A stretch of DNA of 29,424 nucleotides from CAJCBL01 sp035298965 (GCA_035298965.1 DATGXO010000029.1:1-29424), one strand, 5' to 3'. Shown: positions 1 through 8,150, counted from the first letter of the stretch. Notes: generated from the letters alone by a model not told the origin. A program made the numbers and translations.

Positions 1-86
1 GCAGCGGTGAAGCCGATGGGCTGGATGACGGCCTCCAGCATCTCGTGGATGGAGGTGAGATCGTCGACGATGAGAACCGAGGGCAT
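1..86 (-). CDS. response regulator receiver domain, N-terminal fragment
   Basis: Reading leftward from the ATG at 86-84 gives 28 codons that run off the window edge. The peptide begins MPSVLIVDDLTSIHEML, the usual first beta strand of a CheY-like receiver domain. The acidic pair D8-D9 that binds Mg2+ is present, followed by the start of helix 1. The phosphoacceptor aspartate and any output domain lie outside the window. It sits 72 bases downstream of the PilC/GspF-like gene on the same strand, so they may share a transcript. No Shine-Dalgarno site is visible. The receiver identity is fairly safe. Whether this is a single-domain CheY/PilG-type protein or a longer regulator cannot be judged. 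Confidence 0.75.
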   Translation of the reverse strand, partial: MPSVLIVDDLTSIHEMLEAVIQPIGFTA

Positions 87-158
87 GGCGCGAGGTAACG
101 GAAGAGGGCGGACCGGTGCAAGCCCGGCGCGGCAGTTGTGACGGAGCGCCGGAGTGGA

Positions 159-1373
159 TCAGCTGTTATTGCCGACGACGTTGGCCAAATTGAAGATTGG
201 GAGGAACATCGCCATCACAATGCCGCCAACGAAAACACCAAGAAAGCAGATCAGCAACGGTTCGATTAGTGAGGTGAGCGCGGCGACGGTCGCATCGACC
301 TCCGTATCGAAAAAATCAGCAACTTTGCTCATCATTCCGTCAACATTGCCGGTGGATTCGCCCGCCCGGACCATGTGTTTCATCATCGGCGGGAAATAGG
401 CGTTGGTGGCGAGGATATCGGAGATCTGTCCGCCTTGGCTGATGTGTTTGGCAATATCAGCGCAGGCTTTCTCGATCTGCGTGCGGCCGCTTGAGGCTGC
501 GACGATCTCGAGTGTGCGAAGGATTTGGACGCCGGAGCGCATTAGCGTCGCATAGGTACGGCAGAAACGGGAGAGCGCAATCTTGTGCGAAAGCGGGCCG
601 AAGATTGGCGCGCGATGGACGAGACTGTCCTTGAACTCTCGACCTTTGGGGGTGGCAGAGAATTTCTGCCAAATCTTCCACAGGCCGAAGAGCACGACAC
701 CGATGTGTACGATACTGATCTTCGTGAAAAAGCCTGCAACGCTCGAAAAATCGGGTTTAAGAAAATTACTGATATCGATGAGTAGCTGAGTCGGTAGGGG
801 AAGTTCAGACCCAAAACTCGAAAACATCTCTGCGAAAATCGGGATCACGAAGACCAGCAGCACGTTCACCAACACCACCGCCAAGCTGATGACGGCAATC
901 GGGTAGGCCATCGCTGATTTGACCTTCTTCGAGAGCTTCACGCTCGCTTCGAAATACGCGGCGACCTTTTGCAGGATTTCGGCCAAATTGCCCGACGCTT
1001 CGCCGGCTTCAACCATCGAAATGAAGAGCGAGTTGAAGCCCTTCGGAAATTTCTTCACGGCGGCGGAAAACGAACTGCCGGCGGAAATTTCCAAGCGTAC
1101 CTCACGTATGATGACACGGAAGACGGGGTTCTCCATCTGCTCCTGCAACGCCTCGAGCGAAGCCACCAGCGGCAGGCCGGCGGCAAGCAGGGCGGCGAGT
1201 TGGGCCGTGAAGATCGCGAGCGATTCGAGCGGGATCTTGTAGTTTTTTGCCTTCTTCTCGTACGCCTTTTGTTTGGCGAGCGACTGCGACGCCATGAAGC
1301 TCAGCTTCGGCGCACCGGCGGAGGTGCGGGACGAGGCCACGGAAGCGGGTGAGGCCGAGGTCAGAAATGCCAT
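159..1373 (-). CDS. type II secretion / type IV pilus inner-membrane platform protein (GspF/PilC family)
   Basis: The 404-residue protein matches the usual GspF/PilC length. These polytopic inner-membrane proteins form the platform on which the assembly ATPase drives pilus or pseudopilus assembly. Two homologous cytoplasmic halves are visible, each with the family signature: MVEAGEASGNL at residues 120-130 and MVRAGESTGNV at 334-344. Hydrophobic membrane segments lie near 155-181, 222-236 and 368-394. The first 45 residues are Ser/Ala rich and poorly conserved in type; M27 is an alternative start, and neither start has a Shine-Dalgarno site. The gene is noticeably less GC-rich than most neighbours. 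No pilB/gspE or pilD is adjacent; a response regulator follows. The family is clear, but pilus versus type II secretion is not resolved. Confidence 0.92.
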   Translation of the reverse strand: MAFLTSASPASVASSRTSAGAPKLSFMASQSLAKQKAYEKKAKNYKIPLESLAIFTAQLAALLAAGLPLVASLEALQEQMENPVFRVIIREVRLEISAGSSFSAAVKKFPKGFNSLFISMVEAGEASGNLAEILQKVAAYFEASVKLSKKVKSAMAYPIAVISLAVVLVNVLLVFVIPIFAEMFSSFGSELPLPTQLLIDISNFLKPDFSSVAGFFTKISIVHIGVVLFGLWKIWQKFSATPKGREFKDSLVHRAPIFGPLSHKIALSRFCRTYATLMRSGVQILRTLEIVAASSGRTQIEKACADIAKHISQGGQISDILATNAYFPPMMKHMVRAGESTGNVDGMMSKVADFFDTEVDATVAALTSLIEPLLICFLGVFVGGIVMAMFLPIFNLANVVGNNS

Positions 1374-1675
1374 GGTACGAGGAGGCGGGGTTGGTTTGGG
1401 TCGAATTAGCCGGGCGCGGGAAGCTCGTGCAATCCCCTATCGGTAAATTCCATTTGAACAAAAATGCGGAAATCCCCCTGGGTTGGTTTTCGCAGCTTCT
1501 TCAAAAACGGCCATAGCATCGGGCAAGTCGGGCGTTTGCCGCACCCGTGCCCGCCGTGCGACGCAGTCAGCACTGACTTCGACAATTCGCGCGATGCTCC
1601 CGTGTCGAGACCCCAGCAAACACGACCGAAGCTCAGGCTCGGGCGGCGCAGTATGGCGGCGCCAACCATGAGCCG
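1374..1675. other. gene-free stretch, no supported feature
   Basis: About 300 bases lie between the stop of the small conserved gene (1676) and the start of the PilC-like gene (1373), both on the minus strand. Short open frames cross it on both strands, but their products are Arg/Pro/Ser rich and look like no family I know. The part nearest the pilC start (about 1420-1500) is more AT-rich and would be the natural place for its promoter. I see no convincing -35/-10 pair, strong hairpin or RNA gene. Confidence 0.4.
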
Positions 1676-1915
1676 TCAGCCCGCGCGGCGTTCGGAATCG
1701 GCGCTGGTCTGAGCGCGACGACTCGCGCGCCAGTTGTCGCGATGTTTGCGGATCCAGTCGAGCAGTGCGCGTTCGAAACCGATGTCGTACCCCAAACGCT
1801 CCGACTCGAGCCACTTGTGCTTCAGAATCTCCTCCCGCTCGGCGAGGAACTCCTGATAGAGGCTCGACTGCTTCACGAAGTCGCGGTTCTCGGATGATCG
1901 GGGAGCGGGGTTCAT
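1676..1915 (-). CDS. small conserved protein, function unknown
   Basis: This 79-residue soluble protein has no signal peptide or membrane segment. Its core carries a W-x-E-S...G-[YC]-D-I-G...A...W pattern (KHKWLESERLGYDIGFERA, then a Trp-rich end near DWIRKHRDNWRASRR). I recall this pattern from short uncharacterised proteins in several bacterial phyla, but I know no function. It is the last gene of an apparent minus-strand operon mrp - DUF59 - this gene, with only 11 bases after the DUF59 stop. The context hints at iron-sulfur or metal-related work, which is inference only. The reading frame and internal motif make it a real gene rather than a shadow. Confidence 0.7.
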   Translation of the reverse strand: MNPAPRSSENRDFVKQSSLYQEFLAEREEILKHKWLESERLGYDIGFERALLDWIRKHRDNWRASRRAQTSADSERRAG

Positions 1916-1926
1916 TCTCGGTGGGT

Positions 1927-2247
1927 CTACGAGGCGAGCTGGAGCTGCCGCCGGCCTTCTTCGCTGATCAAACCCGGGTGCCAGGCCGGCTCCCAGACAA
2001 TTTCCACCCGTACTGTCCGCACGCCCGGCAGCGTTTGCAGCTTCCGCTGCACTTCACCCACGATGCTGTGCGACATAGGACAACCCGCGGACGTCAACGT
2101 GAGGCGCACCTGCACCTCGGCCCCGCCCTCCGGTGCAGCAGTCGTTTCCACCCCGTAAACCAACCCCAAATCGACGAGGTTGACGGGGATCTCCGGGTCG
2201 CGACAGGTCCGCAACGCCGCGAAGATCTCTTCAGTGGTGGGCTGCAT
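1927..2247 (-). CDS. stand-alone DUF59 / MIP18-family protein (SufT/PaaD-like)
   Basis: The 106-residue protein consists of one DUF59 (MIP18) domain. It shows the DPEIPVNLVDLGLVYGV signature near residues 17-33 (acidic residue E19) and the conserved cysteine C56 in TSAGCPMSH. Family members take part in Fe-S cluster maturation (SufT, human CIA2/MIP18) or in ring-hydroxylase assembly (PaaD). I start it at the ATG at 2247. A longer frame to 2343 would run into the end of mrp, and its extra residues look non-native. It is 64 bases downstream of mrp and on the same strand. Mrp itself carries an N-terminal DUF59 domain, so this operon encodes two copies. A SufT-like role is the best guess, and no suf or isc genes are visible here. 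Confidence 0.85.
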   Translation of the reverse strand: MQPTTEEIFAALRTCRDPEIPVNLVDLGLVYGVETTAAPEGGAEVQVRLTLTSAGCPMSHSIVGEVQRKLQTLPGVRTVRVEIVWEPAWHPGLISEEGRRQLQLAS

Positions 2248-2311
2248 TACGTGTGGGACGCTAGGGTAACTCCGGGGAGTGTCAAAGCTTGGCTTTCCCC
2301 AAAACGTCGCG

Positions 2312-3385
2312 TCAGCCGAGTTTCGCGAGCAACTGCGTCGCAAGGTGCCGGTACGCGGCCGCTCCCGGATGCTGCGGCTGCGCGACGACGAGCGGCGTGC
2401 CGGCGTCGCCGGCCGCGCGGATCTCGGCGTAGAGCGGGATCTGCCCGAGGAGCGTCGTGCCGAGCTGCTCGGCGGTGCGCGCGCCGCCGCCTTCGCCGAA
2501 GAGCGCGACGCGGTTGCCGGTGGGATCCTCGAACCAACTCATGTTTTCCGCTACACCGAGAATCGGGACGTTCACCTGGTTGAACATCGAACCACCTCGC
2601 GCGGCGACCTGGGTCGCGGCGACCTGCGGGGTGGTGACGATAACGGCGCCGTCGAGCGGGATCGTCTGCGCGAGCGTGAGCTGGGCGTCGCCGGTGCCGG
2701 GCGGCAGGTCGACGACGAGCACATCGAGCTCACCCCAGAGGACGTTCTGGATGAAATTGCGGATCGCGGAGGTGATCATCGGGCCGCGCCAGACGACCGG
2801 CGTGTCCTCGGTGATCAACAACCCCATCGACATCACCTTCACGCCGTGGGCCGTCAACGGCACGAGCATCTTCTGCTCTTCGAGCAACCCCGGGCGCTGA
2901 CCGGCGAGCCCCATCATCAGCGGCACCGAGGGGCCGTGGATGTCGCAGTCCATCAACCCCACGCCTTTGCCGCCGCGCGCGGCGAGCTCCTGGGCTAGCG
3001 CGCAGGCGAGGTTCACGGCGAGCGTGCTCTTGCCCACGCCGCCCTTGCCGCTCGCGACCGCGATGATCTTGCGCACACCGGCCATCGGCGCGCCGGCGCC
3101 GGGCGTGGCGGCTGCGGACTGCACGGGGCGCGGCGGCGTCTTCGGCGCCGCGACGGCGATGTCGACGACGATCTCGCGCACTCCCGATCGGCCGCGCAAC
3201 AACGTCTCGATGTCGCGTCGGAGCTGCTGCGGCACCTGCGCGTCGGCGGTGGTTATCTGTAACGAGATCTTCGCGACTCCGTCGATCAACGCCGCGCCCC
3301 GGACCAGCCCGAACGACACGATGTCGCGGCTGAAACCGGGATATTTCACCTGCTTGAGAAGATCCTTGAGTTCGTCGGGAGACAC
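2312..3385 (-). CDS. mrp: Mrp/NBP35-family ATPase, putative Fe-S cluster carrier (ApbC-like)
   Basis: This 357-residue protein has an N-terminal DUF59 domain (about 1-80), a Pro/Ala linker (80-103) and a P-loop ATPase domain of the MinD/NBP35 class. The deviant Walker A is ASGKGGVGKST near 111-121, followed by the LMDCDIHGPS and VVDLPPGTGDAQLT motifs. The family binds and transfers Fe-S clusters in the cytoplasm. Most members have a CxxC pair after the ENMS motif. Here that segment reads ENMSWFEDPTGNRVALFG and has no cysteine, so cluster binding cannot use the usual site. The start codon is GTG at 3385. It is the first gene of a minus-strand operon with the stand-alone DUF59 gene, and it diverges from the TolB-like gene. 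Confidence 0.93.
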   Translation of the reverse strand: MSPDELKDLLKQVKYPGFSRDIVSFGLVRGAALIDGVAKISLQITTADAQVPQQLRRDIETLLRGRSGVREIVVDIAVAAPKTPPRPVQSAAATPGAGAPMAGVRKIIAVASGKGGVGKSTLAVNLACALAQELAARGGKGVGLMDCDIHGPSVPLMMGLAGQRPGLLEEQKMLVPLTAHGVKVMSMGLLITEDTPVVWRGPMITSAIRNFIQNVLWGELDVLVVDLPPGTGDAQLTLAQTIPLDGAVIVTTPQVAATQVAARGGSMFNQVNVPILGVAENMSWFEDPTGNRVALFGEGGGARTAEQLGTTLLGQIPLYAEIRAAGDAGTPLVVAQPQHPGAAAYRHLATQLLAKLG

Positions 3386-3517
3386 GGCGGGAACAACGGT
3401 GGTTTGCCGGCGTCAACTGCCTTGCCAAGCGCCGGTGAAATGTGCGGAGTGCACCTTGGTGTCGCCGGAGGTCCTGTAAACCAAATTTGCCGGCGCATCG
3501 CAGACCCTTTCTCAACC

Positions 3518-4720
3518 ATGTTTCGCACTCTCTTCTCCCTCGTGTTGGCAGGTGTGCTGGCGGTCTCGGCCGCGGCGCAGACGGAGCTCGGCCCGGTCGT
3601 GATTCGGGCGGATCTCAAATCGAAGGCGATCCGGATCACCGGCGCGCCTGAGCTTACCGGATTGGCGCAGGCGGCGTTCAAGACGCACGGCGCTTTCCGT
3701 GTCGTCGCGAGCGATGCAGCCTACACGCTCAACTTCACGCCCGCCGGTGGCAATCAGGTGCGACTCGAGATCACCTCGGGCACTCCTGCGCGCAGCGTCC
3801 TCAGCCAGACTGTGAGCGGCACCAGCTCGCGCAACGCGCTGTTCCGCGCCGCCGATGTCGCGGTGCAGCAGATCACAAATCTCCCCGGCTACTTCGCCGG
3901 CAAGATCGCCTTCATCAGCGAGCGCACGGGTAACCGCGAAGTTTATACTTCGGATCTTTTCTTCGGCGAAGCGACACAGATCACGCACGACCGCGCGCAC
4001 GCGCTCTCGCCGCGTTGGTCGCCGGACGGCTCGCGCATCATCTACACGAGCTTCTTCCGCTCCGGCTCGCCCGATATCTACATCATGGCGCCCGGTTCGG
4101 GTCAGCGGACACCGTTTGCCAGCTTCAAGGGAACCAACTCCGGCGGCCGTTTCAGCCCCGATGGCTCGCGCGTGGCCGCGGTTCTTTCGGCGGGTGGAAA
4201 CCAGGAGATCTTCATCGCCAGTGCGAGCGGACAAGGTTTCCGCCGCGTGACCAATTCCCCCGGCGTCGAGGCCAGCCCGTGCTGGTCGCCGGACGGCTCG
4301 CGCCTCGTCTTCACGTCCGATCGCGGAGGTCGTCCCGCGCTCTACACGATGTCCGCCGCGGGCGGCGCGATGACCCCGATACCGACGAATGTGAGCGGCT
4401 ACTGCGCGGAGCCGGACTGGAGCCGCGCGAAGCCGAACCTGATCGCGTTCACCTGCAGCGTGGGCGGCGGTTTCCAGGTCGCCGTGTACGACATGAACTC
4501 GCGCCAGTCGCGGATCATTACCAGCGGCGGCGCGGGCACCGATTACCTCGAGCCGGTCTGGCTCGCCGACGGTCGCCACATTCTTTGCACGAAGCGCGCG
4601 GGCAGCTCGCGGCAACTCGTGATCGTCGACTCCGAGAGCGAGGCGCGGAATTTCCGCGCCGCCGTCATCAGCCCGGCGTCGATCGGGCAGGTTTCTCAGG
4701 CTAACTACCTGAAACGCTGA
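3518..4720 (+). CDS. tolB: TolB-like periplasmic beta-propeller protein
   Basis: The ATG at 3518 opens a 400-residue protein with a clear signal peptide (MFRTLFSLVLAGVLAVSAAAQ, cut probably just before or after Q21). A TolB N-terminal-type alpha/beta domain follows, then repeated propeller blades with the PD40 signature W-S-P-D-G-S-R. Examples are SPRWSPDGSRIIYTS, GRFSPDGSRVAAV and PCWSPDGSRLVFTS. TolB works in the periplasm with Pal and the TolQRA complex in outer-membrane constriction and integrity. A longer frame from 3404 exists, but the signal peptide fixes the start. No tolQ, tolR, tolA or pal gene is next to it, so the assignment rests on sequence alone and other PD40 propeller proteins remain possible. 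It is followed by a strong terminator. Confidence 0.8.
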   Translation: MFRTLFSLVLAGVLAVSAAAQTELGPVVIRADLKSKAIRITGAPELTGLAQAAFKTHGAFRVVASDAAYTLNFTPAGGNQVRLEITSGTPARSVLSQTVSGTSSRNALFRAADVAVQQITNLPGYFAGKIAFISERTGNREVYTSDLFFGEATQITHDRAHALSPRWSPDGSRIIYTSFFRSGSPDIYIMAPGSGQRTPFASFKGTNSGGRFSPDGSRVAAVLSAGGNQEIFIASASGQGFRRVTNSPGVEASPCWSPDGSRLVFTSDRGGRPALYTMSAAGGAMTPIPTNVSGYCAEPDWSRAKPNLIAFTCSVGGGFQVAVYDMNSRQSRIITSGGAGTDYLEPVWLADGRHILCTKRAGSSRQLVIVDSESEARNFRAAVISPASIGQVSQANYLKR

Positions 4721-4776
4721 GCGTCGCCCCAGTCGGCCGCCCGCCCGGTTGTAGCGGGTGTGGAGTTGGAAACGAA

Positions 4777-4803
4777 AAGCCGCGCGAAGTGCTCGCGCGG
4801 CTT
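4777..4803. terminator. bidirectional intrinsic terminator between tolB-like gene and sodA
   Basis: This is a perfect 11-bp stem (4777-4787 with 4793-4803) with a 5-base loop. The left flank is A-rich (aacgaaaa), which gives a U tract for minus-strand transcripts, and short T runs lie on the right. It sits between two convergent genes, so it probably ends both the tolB-like and the sodA transcripts. Confidence 0.85.
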
Positions 4804-4840
4804 TGTCGTATGGCGGGGCGTCAGTCGCCCGAGAAATCGA

Positions 4841-5473
4841 TCACTTGAGCGCGGCGAGGTAGTTGGCCTCGGCGGCGTCCCAGTTCACGACGTTCCAGAA
4901 TGCCGCGACGTAATCGGGGCGGCGGTTCTGGTAATTGAGGTAGTAGGCGTGCTCCCAGACATCGAGGCCGATGACGGGTTTTCCTTCGAAGCCGGCGACG
5001 GCCTTGCCCATGAGCGGGCTGTCCTGGTTGGCGGAGGAACCGACGGCGAGCTTCTTGTCCGAGCCGACGACGAGCCACGCCCAGCCGGAGCCGAAGCGAG
5101 TGGTCGCCGCCTTGGCGAACTCCTCCTTCAGCTTATCGAAGCTTCCGAAGGTGCTGTCGATGGCCGCGGCGAGCTGGCCTTTCGGCGCGCCACCGGCGCC
5201 CGGGCCGAGGATCTGCCAGAAGAACGAGTGGTTGGCGTGGCCGCCGGCGTTATTGCGCACCGGGCCGCGGATCGCTTCGGGCACTTTCGAGAGATCGGCG
5301 ATCAACGTGAGCACGTCGAGTGAGGCGAGCGCGGGCTGGTCCTTGAGCGCGTTGTTCGCGTTGGTGATGTAGGCCTGATGGTGCTTGCCCCAATGGATCT
5401 CCATCGTGCGCGCATCGATGTGGGGCTCGAGGGCGTTGAAGGCGTAGGGCAGCTTCGGCAGTTCGAATGGCAT
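4841..5473 (-). CDS. sodA: superoxide dismutase, Mn type
   Basis: The 210-residue cytoplasmic enzyme converts superoxide to H2O2 and O2. All four metal ligands are present: H27 (HWGKHHQAY), H82 (GGHANHSFFW), D171 and H175 (DVWEHAYY). The outer-sphere glutamine sits at Q150 in SANQDSPLM, and G77-G78 precede the second ligand. Both are marks of Mn enzymes; Fe enzymes use a glutamine from the GGHANH-side helix. Metal use could still be cambialistic. I start it at the ATG at 5473, the standard N-terminus MPFELPKLPYAFNALEPH; the longer frame adds unrelated sequence. The 134 bases upstream contain a 7-bp hairpin (5515-5521 with 5527-5533), but no convincing promoter. It shares a strand with tadA and ends at the bidirectional terminator. 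Confidence 0.95.
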   Translation of the reverse strand: MPFELPKLPYAFNALEPHIDARTMEIHWGKHHQAYITNANNALKDQPALASLDVLTLIADLSKVPEAIRGPVRNNAGGHANHSFFWQILGPGAGGAPKGQLAAAIDSTFGSFDKLKEEFAKAATTRFGSGWAWLVVGSDKKLAVGSSANQDSPLMGKAVAGFEGKPVIGLDVWEHAYYLNYQNRRPDYVAAFWNVVNWDAAEANYLAALK

Positions 5474-5607
5474 GGTAGTTTTCTGATTCAGGGTTGATGG
5501 ATGGCGCGGAACGTGTCGCCGGGCCGCGGCGACGTCAACCGGCGGCGGGAATTTGACGGCGTCGCTTATGACAACGCGCGGCAGGATAAGCCGTTTCTGG
5601 GAAACAG

Positions 5608-6168
5608 CTACTGTGGCTCCTCGACCGATTCCGCGGCGGCGTCGCCCGCGGGAGCTGCACGTTTCAGCCGGAAATAGGCGCGCAACAACTCCCGGCATTC
5701 GCTCTCCAACACACCCGACTCGCGGAGCGGGCGATGGTTCACGCGGGGCAGGGCGGCCAGATCGGTCGCGCCGCCGAGGCAGCCCATCTTCGGATCAGGC
5801 ACGGCGAAGACCACGCGCTTGATCCGCGACATGATCGTTGCGCCGGAGCACATCGGACAGGGTTCTTTGGTGACGTAGAGCGTCGCCTCCTCGAGGCGCC
5901 AGTCGCCGATCGCGCGGGCCGCCTGGGTGATCGCGAGAATCTCGGCGTGCGCGGTGGGATCGTCGGAGTGTTCGACCTGGTTGTGCGCCGCGCCGATGAT
6001 CTCGCCGCCGCGCTCGATGATCGCCCCGATCGGCACCTCGTCGCCGCGCCAGGCATCGATCGCCTGGTTGTAAGCGAGGCTCATGAAGAACCGCTCGTCC
6101 CGATACAGCTGCGAGAGATGCAGTTTGGGAAACGGGCACGCGAGGCGATCGGTGGAGCGGTCGGTCAT
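5608..6168 (-). CDS. tadA: tRNA-specific adenosine deaminase
   Basis: The 186-residue protein carries the zinc cytidine/deoxycytidylate deaminase fold. It has H74-A-E76 (TAHAEILA) and PC-PMC with C104 and C107 as zinc ligands, and E76 as the proton shuttle. The PCPMCSGA and VVFAVPDPKMGCLGG segments are typical of TadA, which turns A34 of tRNA-Arg(ACG) into inosine. The start is the ATG at 6168; the longer frame covers the infA promoter region and part of infA on the opposite strand. The C-terminal 15 residues are a low-complexity Ala/Glu tail. It diverges from infA with 114 bases between. A free nucleoside or guanine deaminase is less likely. Confidence 0.92.
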   Translation of the reverse strand: MTDRSTDRLACPFPKLHLSQLYRDERFFMSLAYNQAIDAWRGDEVPIGAIIERGGEIIGAAHNQVEHSDDPTAHAEILAITQAARAIGDWRLEEATLYVTKEPCPMCSGATIMSRIKRVVFAVPDPKMGCLGGATDLAALPRVNHRPLRESGVLESECRELLRAYFRLKRAAPAGDAAAESVEEPQ

Positions 6169-6282
6169 TGGTGGCGCGGCGGAATGGAGCCTTGACTTAC
6201 CGGGGCGCGCGCGGGCATTCAATGGCTTAACGCAAGCTCTTGCACACGACACGCATGCATTTCCATTCTCCCGTTTCCACCC

Positions 6283-6543
6283 ATGGCTGACGACAAATCG
6301 ATCGAAGTTGAAGGTAAGATCGTCGCGGTGCTGCCGGGCACGATGTTCCGGGTGGAGCTGACCAATGGGCACGTGGTGCTGGCCCATATCTCGGGGAAAT
6401 TGCGGAAGCATTTCATCAAGATCATGGCGGGCGACATGGTTCGCATGGAGATGAGCCCGTACGATCTGGAGAAGGCGCGTATCACCTATCGCGTGCGCAC
6501 TCAGGCTCCCGCGGGCATGCCGCCGCCGCAACGGCGCCGGTGA
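6283..6543 (+). CDS. infA: translation initiation factor IF-1
   Basis: This 86-residue protein is a single S1/OB-fold domain. It has the IF-1 signature: EVEGKIVAVLPGTMFRVEL, GHVVLAHISGKLRKHFIKI, then GDMVRMEMSPYDLEKARITYR. The usual length is about 72, and the extra C-terminal tail (QAPAGMPPPQRRR) is Pro/Arg rich. IF-1 binds the A site of the 30S subunit during initiation. The upstream 114 bases contain a TTGACT at 6192-6197, but no good -10 at the right distance. It is followed after 22 bases by a XerC/D recombinase on the same strand, probably co-transcribed. Confidence 0.97.
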   Translation: MADDKSIEVEGKIVAVLPGTMFRVELTNGHVVLAHISGKLRKHFIKIMAGDMVRMEMSPYDLEKARITYRVRTQAPAGMPPPQRRR

Positions 6544-6565
6544 TCCGCTGCCGGGCGCGACGCCC

Positions 6566-7513
6566 ATGCCCGGCGAGAAACGCAGGCCAACGCCCCAACC
6601 TCCGGCTCCGCTCCCCCCGGAGTTGCAGGACCGAATCGACGCCTTTCTGGCGTTCCTCCAACTCGAGCGAGGTCTGGCCGCCAACACCCTCGGAGCCTAC
6701 GAGACCGACCTGTTGCAGTTCGCGCAGGCGCTGAAAGCGGGGGGGATTACAAACTGGACGGGGATAACGGGCAGCCATGTGTCGGACTGGCTCTACCGGC
6801 TTTCCGAGGCAGAAACAGCAGTCTCGAGCATGGCCCGGAAACTCTCCGCCGTACGGATGTTGGCCCGCTTCCTCGTGAAGGAAGCCGTTTGCCGGACCGA
6901 TTTTACGGAGCTGGTCGAGGGTCCGAAGGTCGTCCGGAAACTACCCGCGACATTGAGCGTCGCCGACATGAAAAAGCTGCTCGCCGCCCCCACCGCGGGC
7001 AACCCGCAGGGGCTGCGTGATCGGGCAATCCTTGAGCTGTTCTACTCAAGCGGTCTGCGAGTCTCCGAACTAGCGGGCCTGAACCTGCAACAAATCGACC
7101 TCCAACAAGGATTTGTACGTGTTTTCGGCAAAGGATCGAAAGAGCGGGTCGTGCCGGTCGGCGGGCAGGCTGCCGAGGCCGTCGCAACCTACCTCGCGGC
7201 GGGCCGTCCCGGGTTGGTGAAACCACGCACCGGCAGTGCCCTGTTCCTGTCGGAGCGAGGTCAGGCGATTTCGCGAAAGACGATTTGGGCGCTGATTAAG
7301 GGCTACGCCAAGAAGGCTGGCCTTTCTCAGAACGTTAAGCCTCATTCGCTTAGGCATTCATTCGCTACCCACCTGCTGTCCGGCGGCGCTGATTTAAGGG
7401 CCATTCAGGAGATGCTGGGGCACGCCGATATCGGCACCACCCAGATCTATACGGCGGTCGAGACATCGCGGCTCACTGAGCAACACGCCCGATACCACCC
7501 TAGGGGGCGCTAG
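6566..7513 (+). CDS. xerD: tyrosine recombinase, XerC/XerD family
   Basis: The 315-residue protein has an N-terminal SAM-like core-binding domain (about 20-115) and a C-terminal catalytic domain (about 130-310). All six catalytic residues are visible: R165 (SGLRVSELAGL), K189 (FGKGSKER), H260 and R263 (HSLRHSFATHL), H286 (MLGHADIGTTQ) and the nucleophile Y295 (IYT). The close spacing and the HSLRHSFATHLL block are those of Xer proteins that resolve chromosome dimers at dif, rather than phage integrases. XerC versus XerD cannot be settled without the partner. A Pro-rich 20-residue extension precedes the domain. The later half is less GC-rich than the neighbourhood. No dif-like site or mobile element is seen next to it. 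Confidence 0.88.
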   Translation: MPGEKRRPTPQPPAPLPPELQDRIDAFLAFLQLERGLAANTLGAYETDLLQFAQALKAGGITNWTGITGSHVSDWLYRLSEAETAVSSMARKLSAVRMLARFLVKEAVCRTDFTELVEGPKVVRKLPATLSVADMKKLLAAPTAGNPQGLRDRAILELFYSSGLRVSELAGLNLQQIDLQQGFVRVFGKGSKERVVPVGGQAAEAVATYLAAGRPGLVKPRTGSALFLSERGQAISRKTIWALIKGYAKKAGLSQNVKPHSLRHSFATHLLSGGADLRAIQEMLGHADIGTTQIYTAVETSRLTEQHARYHPRGR

Positions 7514-7644
7514 CAAAATCGCGGCTTGTCGGAGTCGAGGTCGCGGCTACTTGTCCGCGCCCCGCCCGTAAAAGGGCGGTCAAGTCCAGTGCCAGGGGCC
7601 ACCCCAGCCAGTGGCCACGAAACACCGAACCAGAAAGACACCGT

Positions 7645-8130
7645 ATGATCCGACAAACAATCCGACTCCTGATGGCTGTGATGCTCGTGTGCTTCGCCGC
7701 CAGCCTCCGCGCCGGCGAGCAATGGGAGACGCTTCAGGCCATCCACCTGATCGAAAACCCGCAGAACACCACGCGCCCGGGAGCCCATGGTGAGTTGGGA
7801 GCCTACCAATTCCGCCAGTCCACATGGCGGATGCACTCCCGCGCACCGTTCCGCAACGCCTTGGTCCGCAGCCACGCGGATGAGGTCGCCGTCGCCCATT
7901 ACGACTGGCTCGTCCAGCAACTCCGGCGCAATGGCGTGCGTCCCTCCGCCTACAACATCGCCCTCGCTTGGAACGCTGGTATCGGCGCTGTCGTCTCCGG
8001 CCGCGCTCCGCGCACCAGCCATCAGTACGCCCAGCGCGTAGTGAACGTCGCCGACGAACTCCGCCGCGCGACCATCGCGTCCTCGATCACCTCGCGGGCG
8101 CCGATGAAACCGATCATCCTCACGCCGTGA
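7645..8130 (+). CDS. small secreted lysozyme-fold protein (putative muramidase/transglycosylase-like)
   Basis: The 161-residue protein has a signal peptide (MIRQTIRLLMAVMLVCFAASLRAG, cut near residue 24). The mature part shows a lysozyme-superfamily layout. An acidic residue lies in the first helix (HLIENPQNTT), followed by GELGAYQFRQSTWRMH, which resembles the G-x-Y-Q...T-W beta region. Later comes YNIALAWNAGIGAVV, like the A-x-x-Y-N-x-G helix of transglycosylases. E37 would be the candidate catalytic acid. It is short for a full transglycosylase and could be an inactive or regulatory member. The upstream region holds two small GC hairpins (7562-7579; around 7600-7619). It ends 20 bases from the convergent HAD gene. 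The fold assignment is a motif-level inference. Confidence 0.6.
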   Translation: MIRQTIRLLMAVMLVCFAASLRAGEQWETLQAIHLIENPQNTTRPGAHGELGAYQFRQSTWRMHSRAPFRNALVRSHADEVAVAHYDWLVQQLRRNGVRPSAYNIALAWNAGIGAVVSGRAPRTSHQYAQRVVNVADELRRATIASSITSRAPMKPIILTP

Positions 8131-8150
8131 GTGCTGCGGCCGCGCGCCGC

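Noticed and set aside
3386..3517. Divergent promoters between mrp and the TolB-like gene
   Set aside because: TTGACG- and TTGGTG-like hexamers occur, but none has a good -10 at the right distance.
6192..6221. TTGACT as a -35 for infA
   Set aside because: No acceptable -10 at 16-18 bases; the best hexamer (CATTCA) matches poorly.
7562..7579. ccgccc/gggcgg hairpin after xerD as a terminator
   Set aside because: No T run follows; it may be a weak structure in the spacer only.
6566..8130. A mobile element around the Xer recombinase
   Set aside because: The gene is of the chromosomal Xer type, no direct repeats or attachment sites flank it, and infA precedes it closely.
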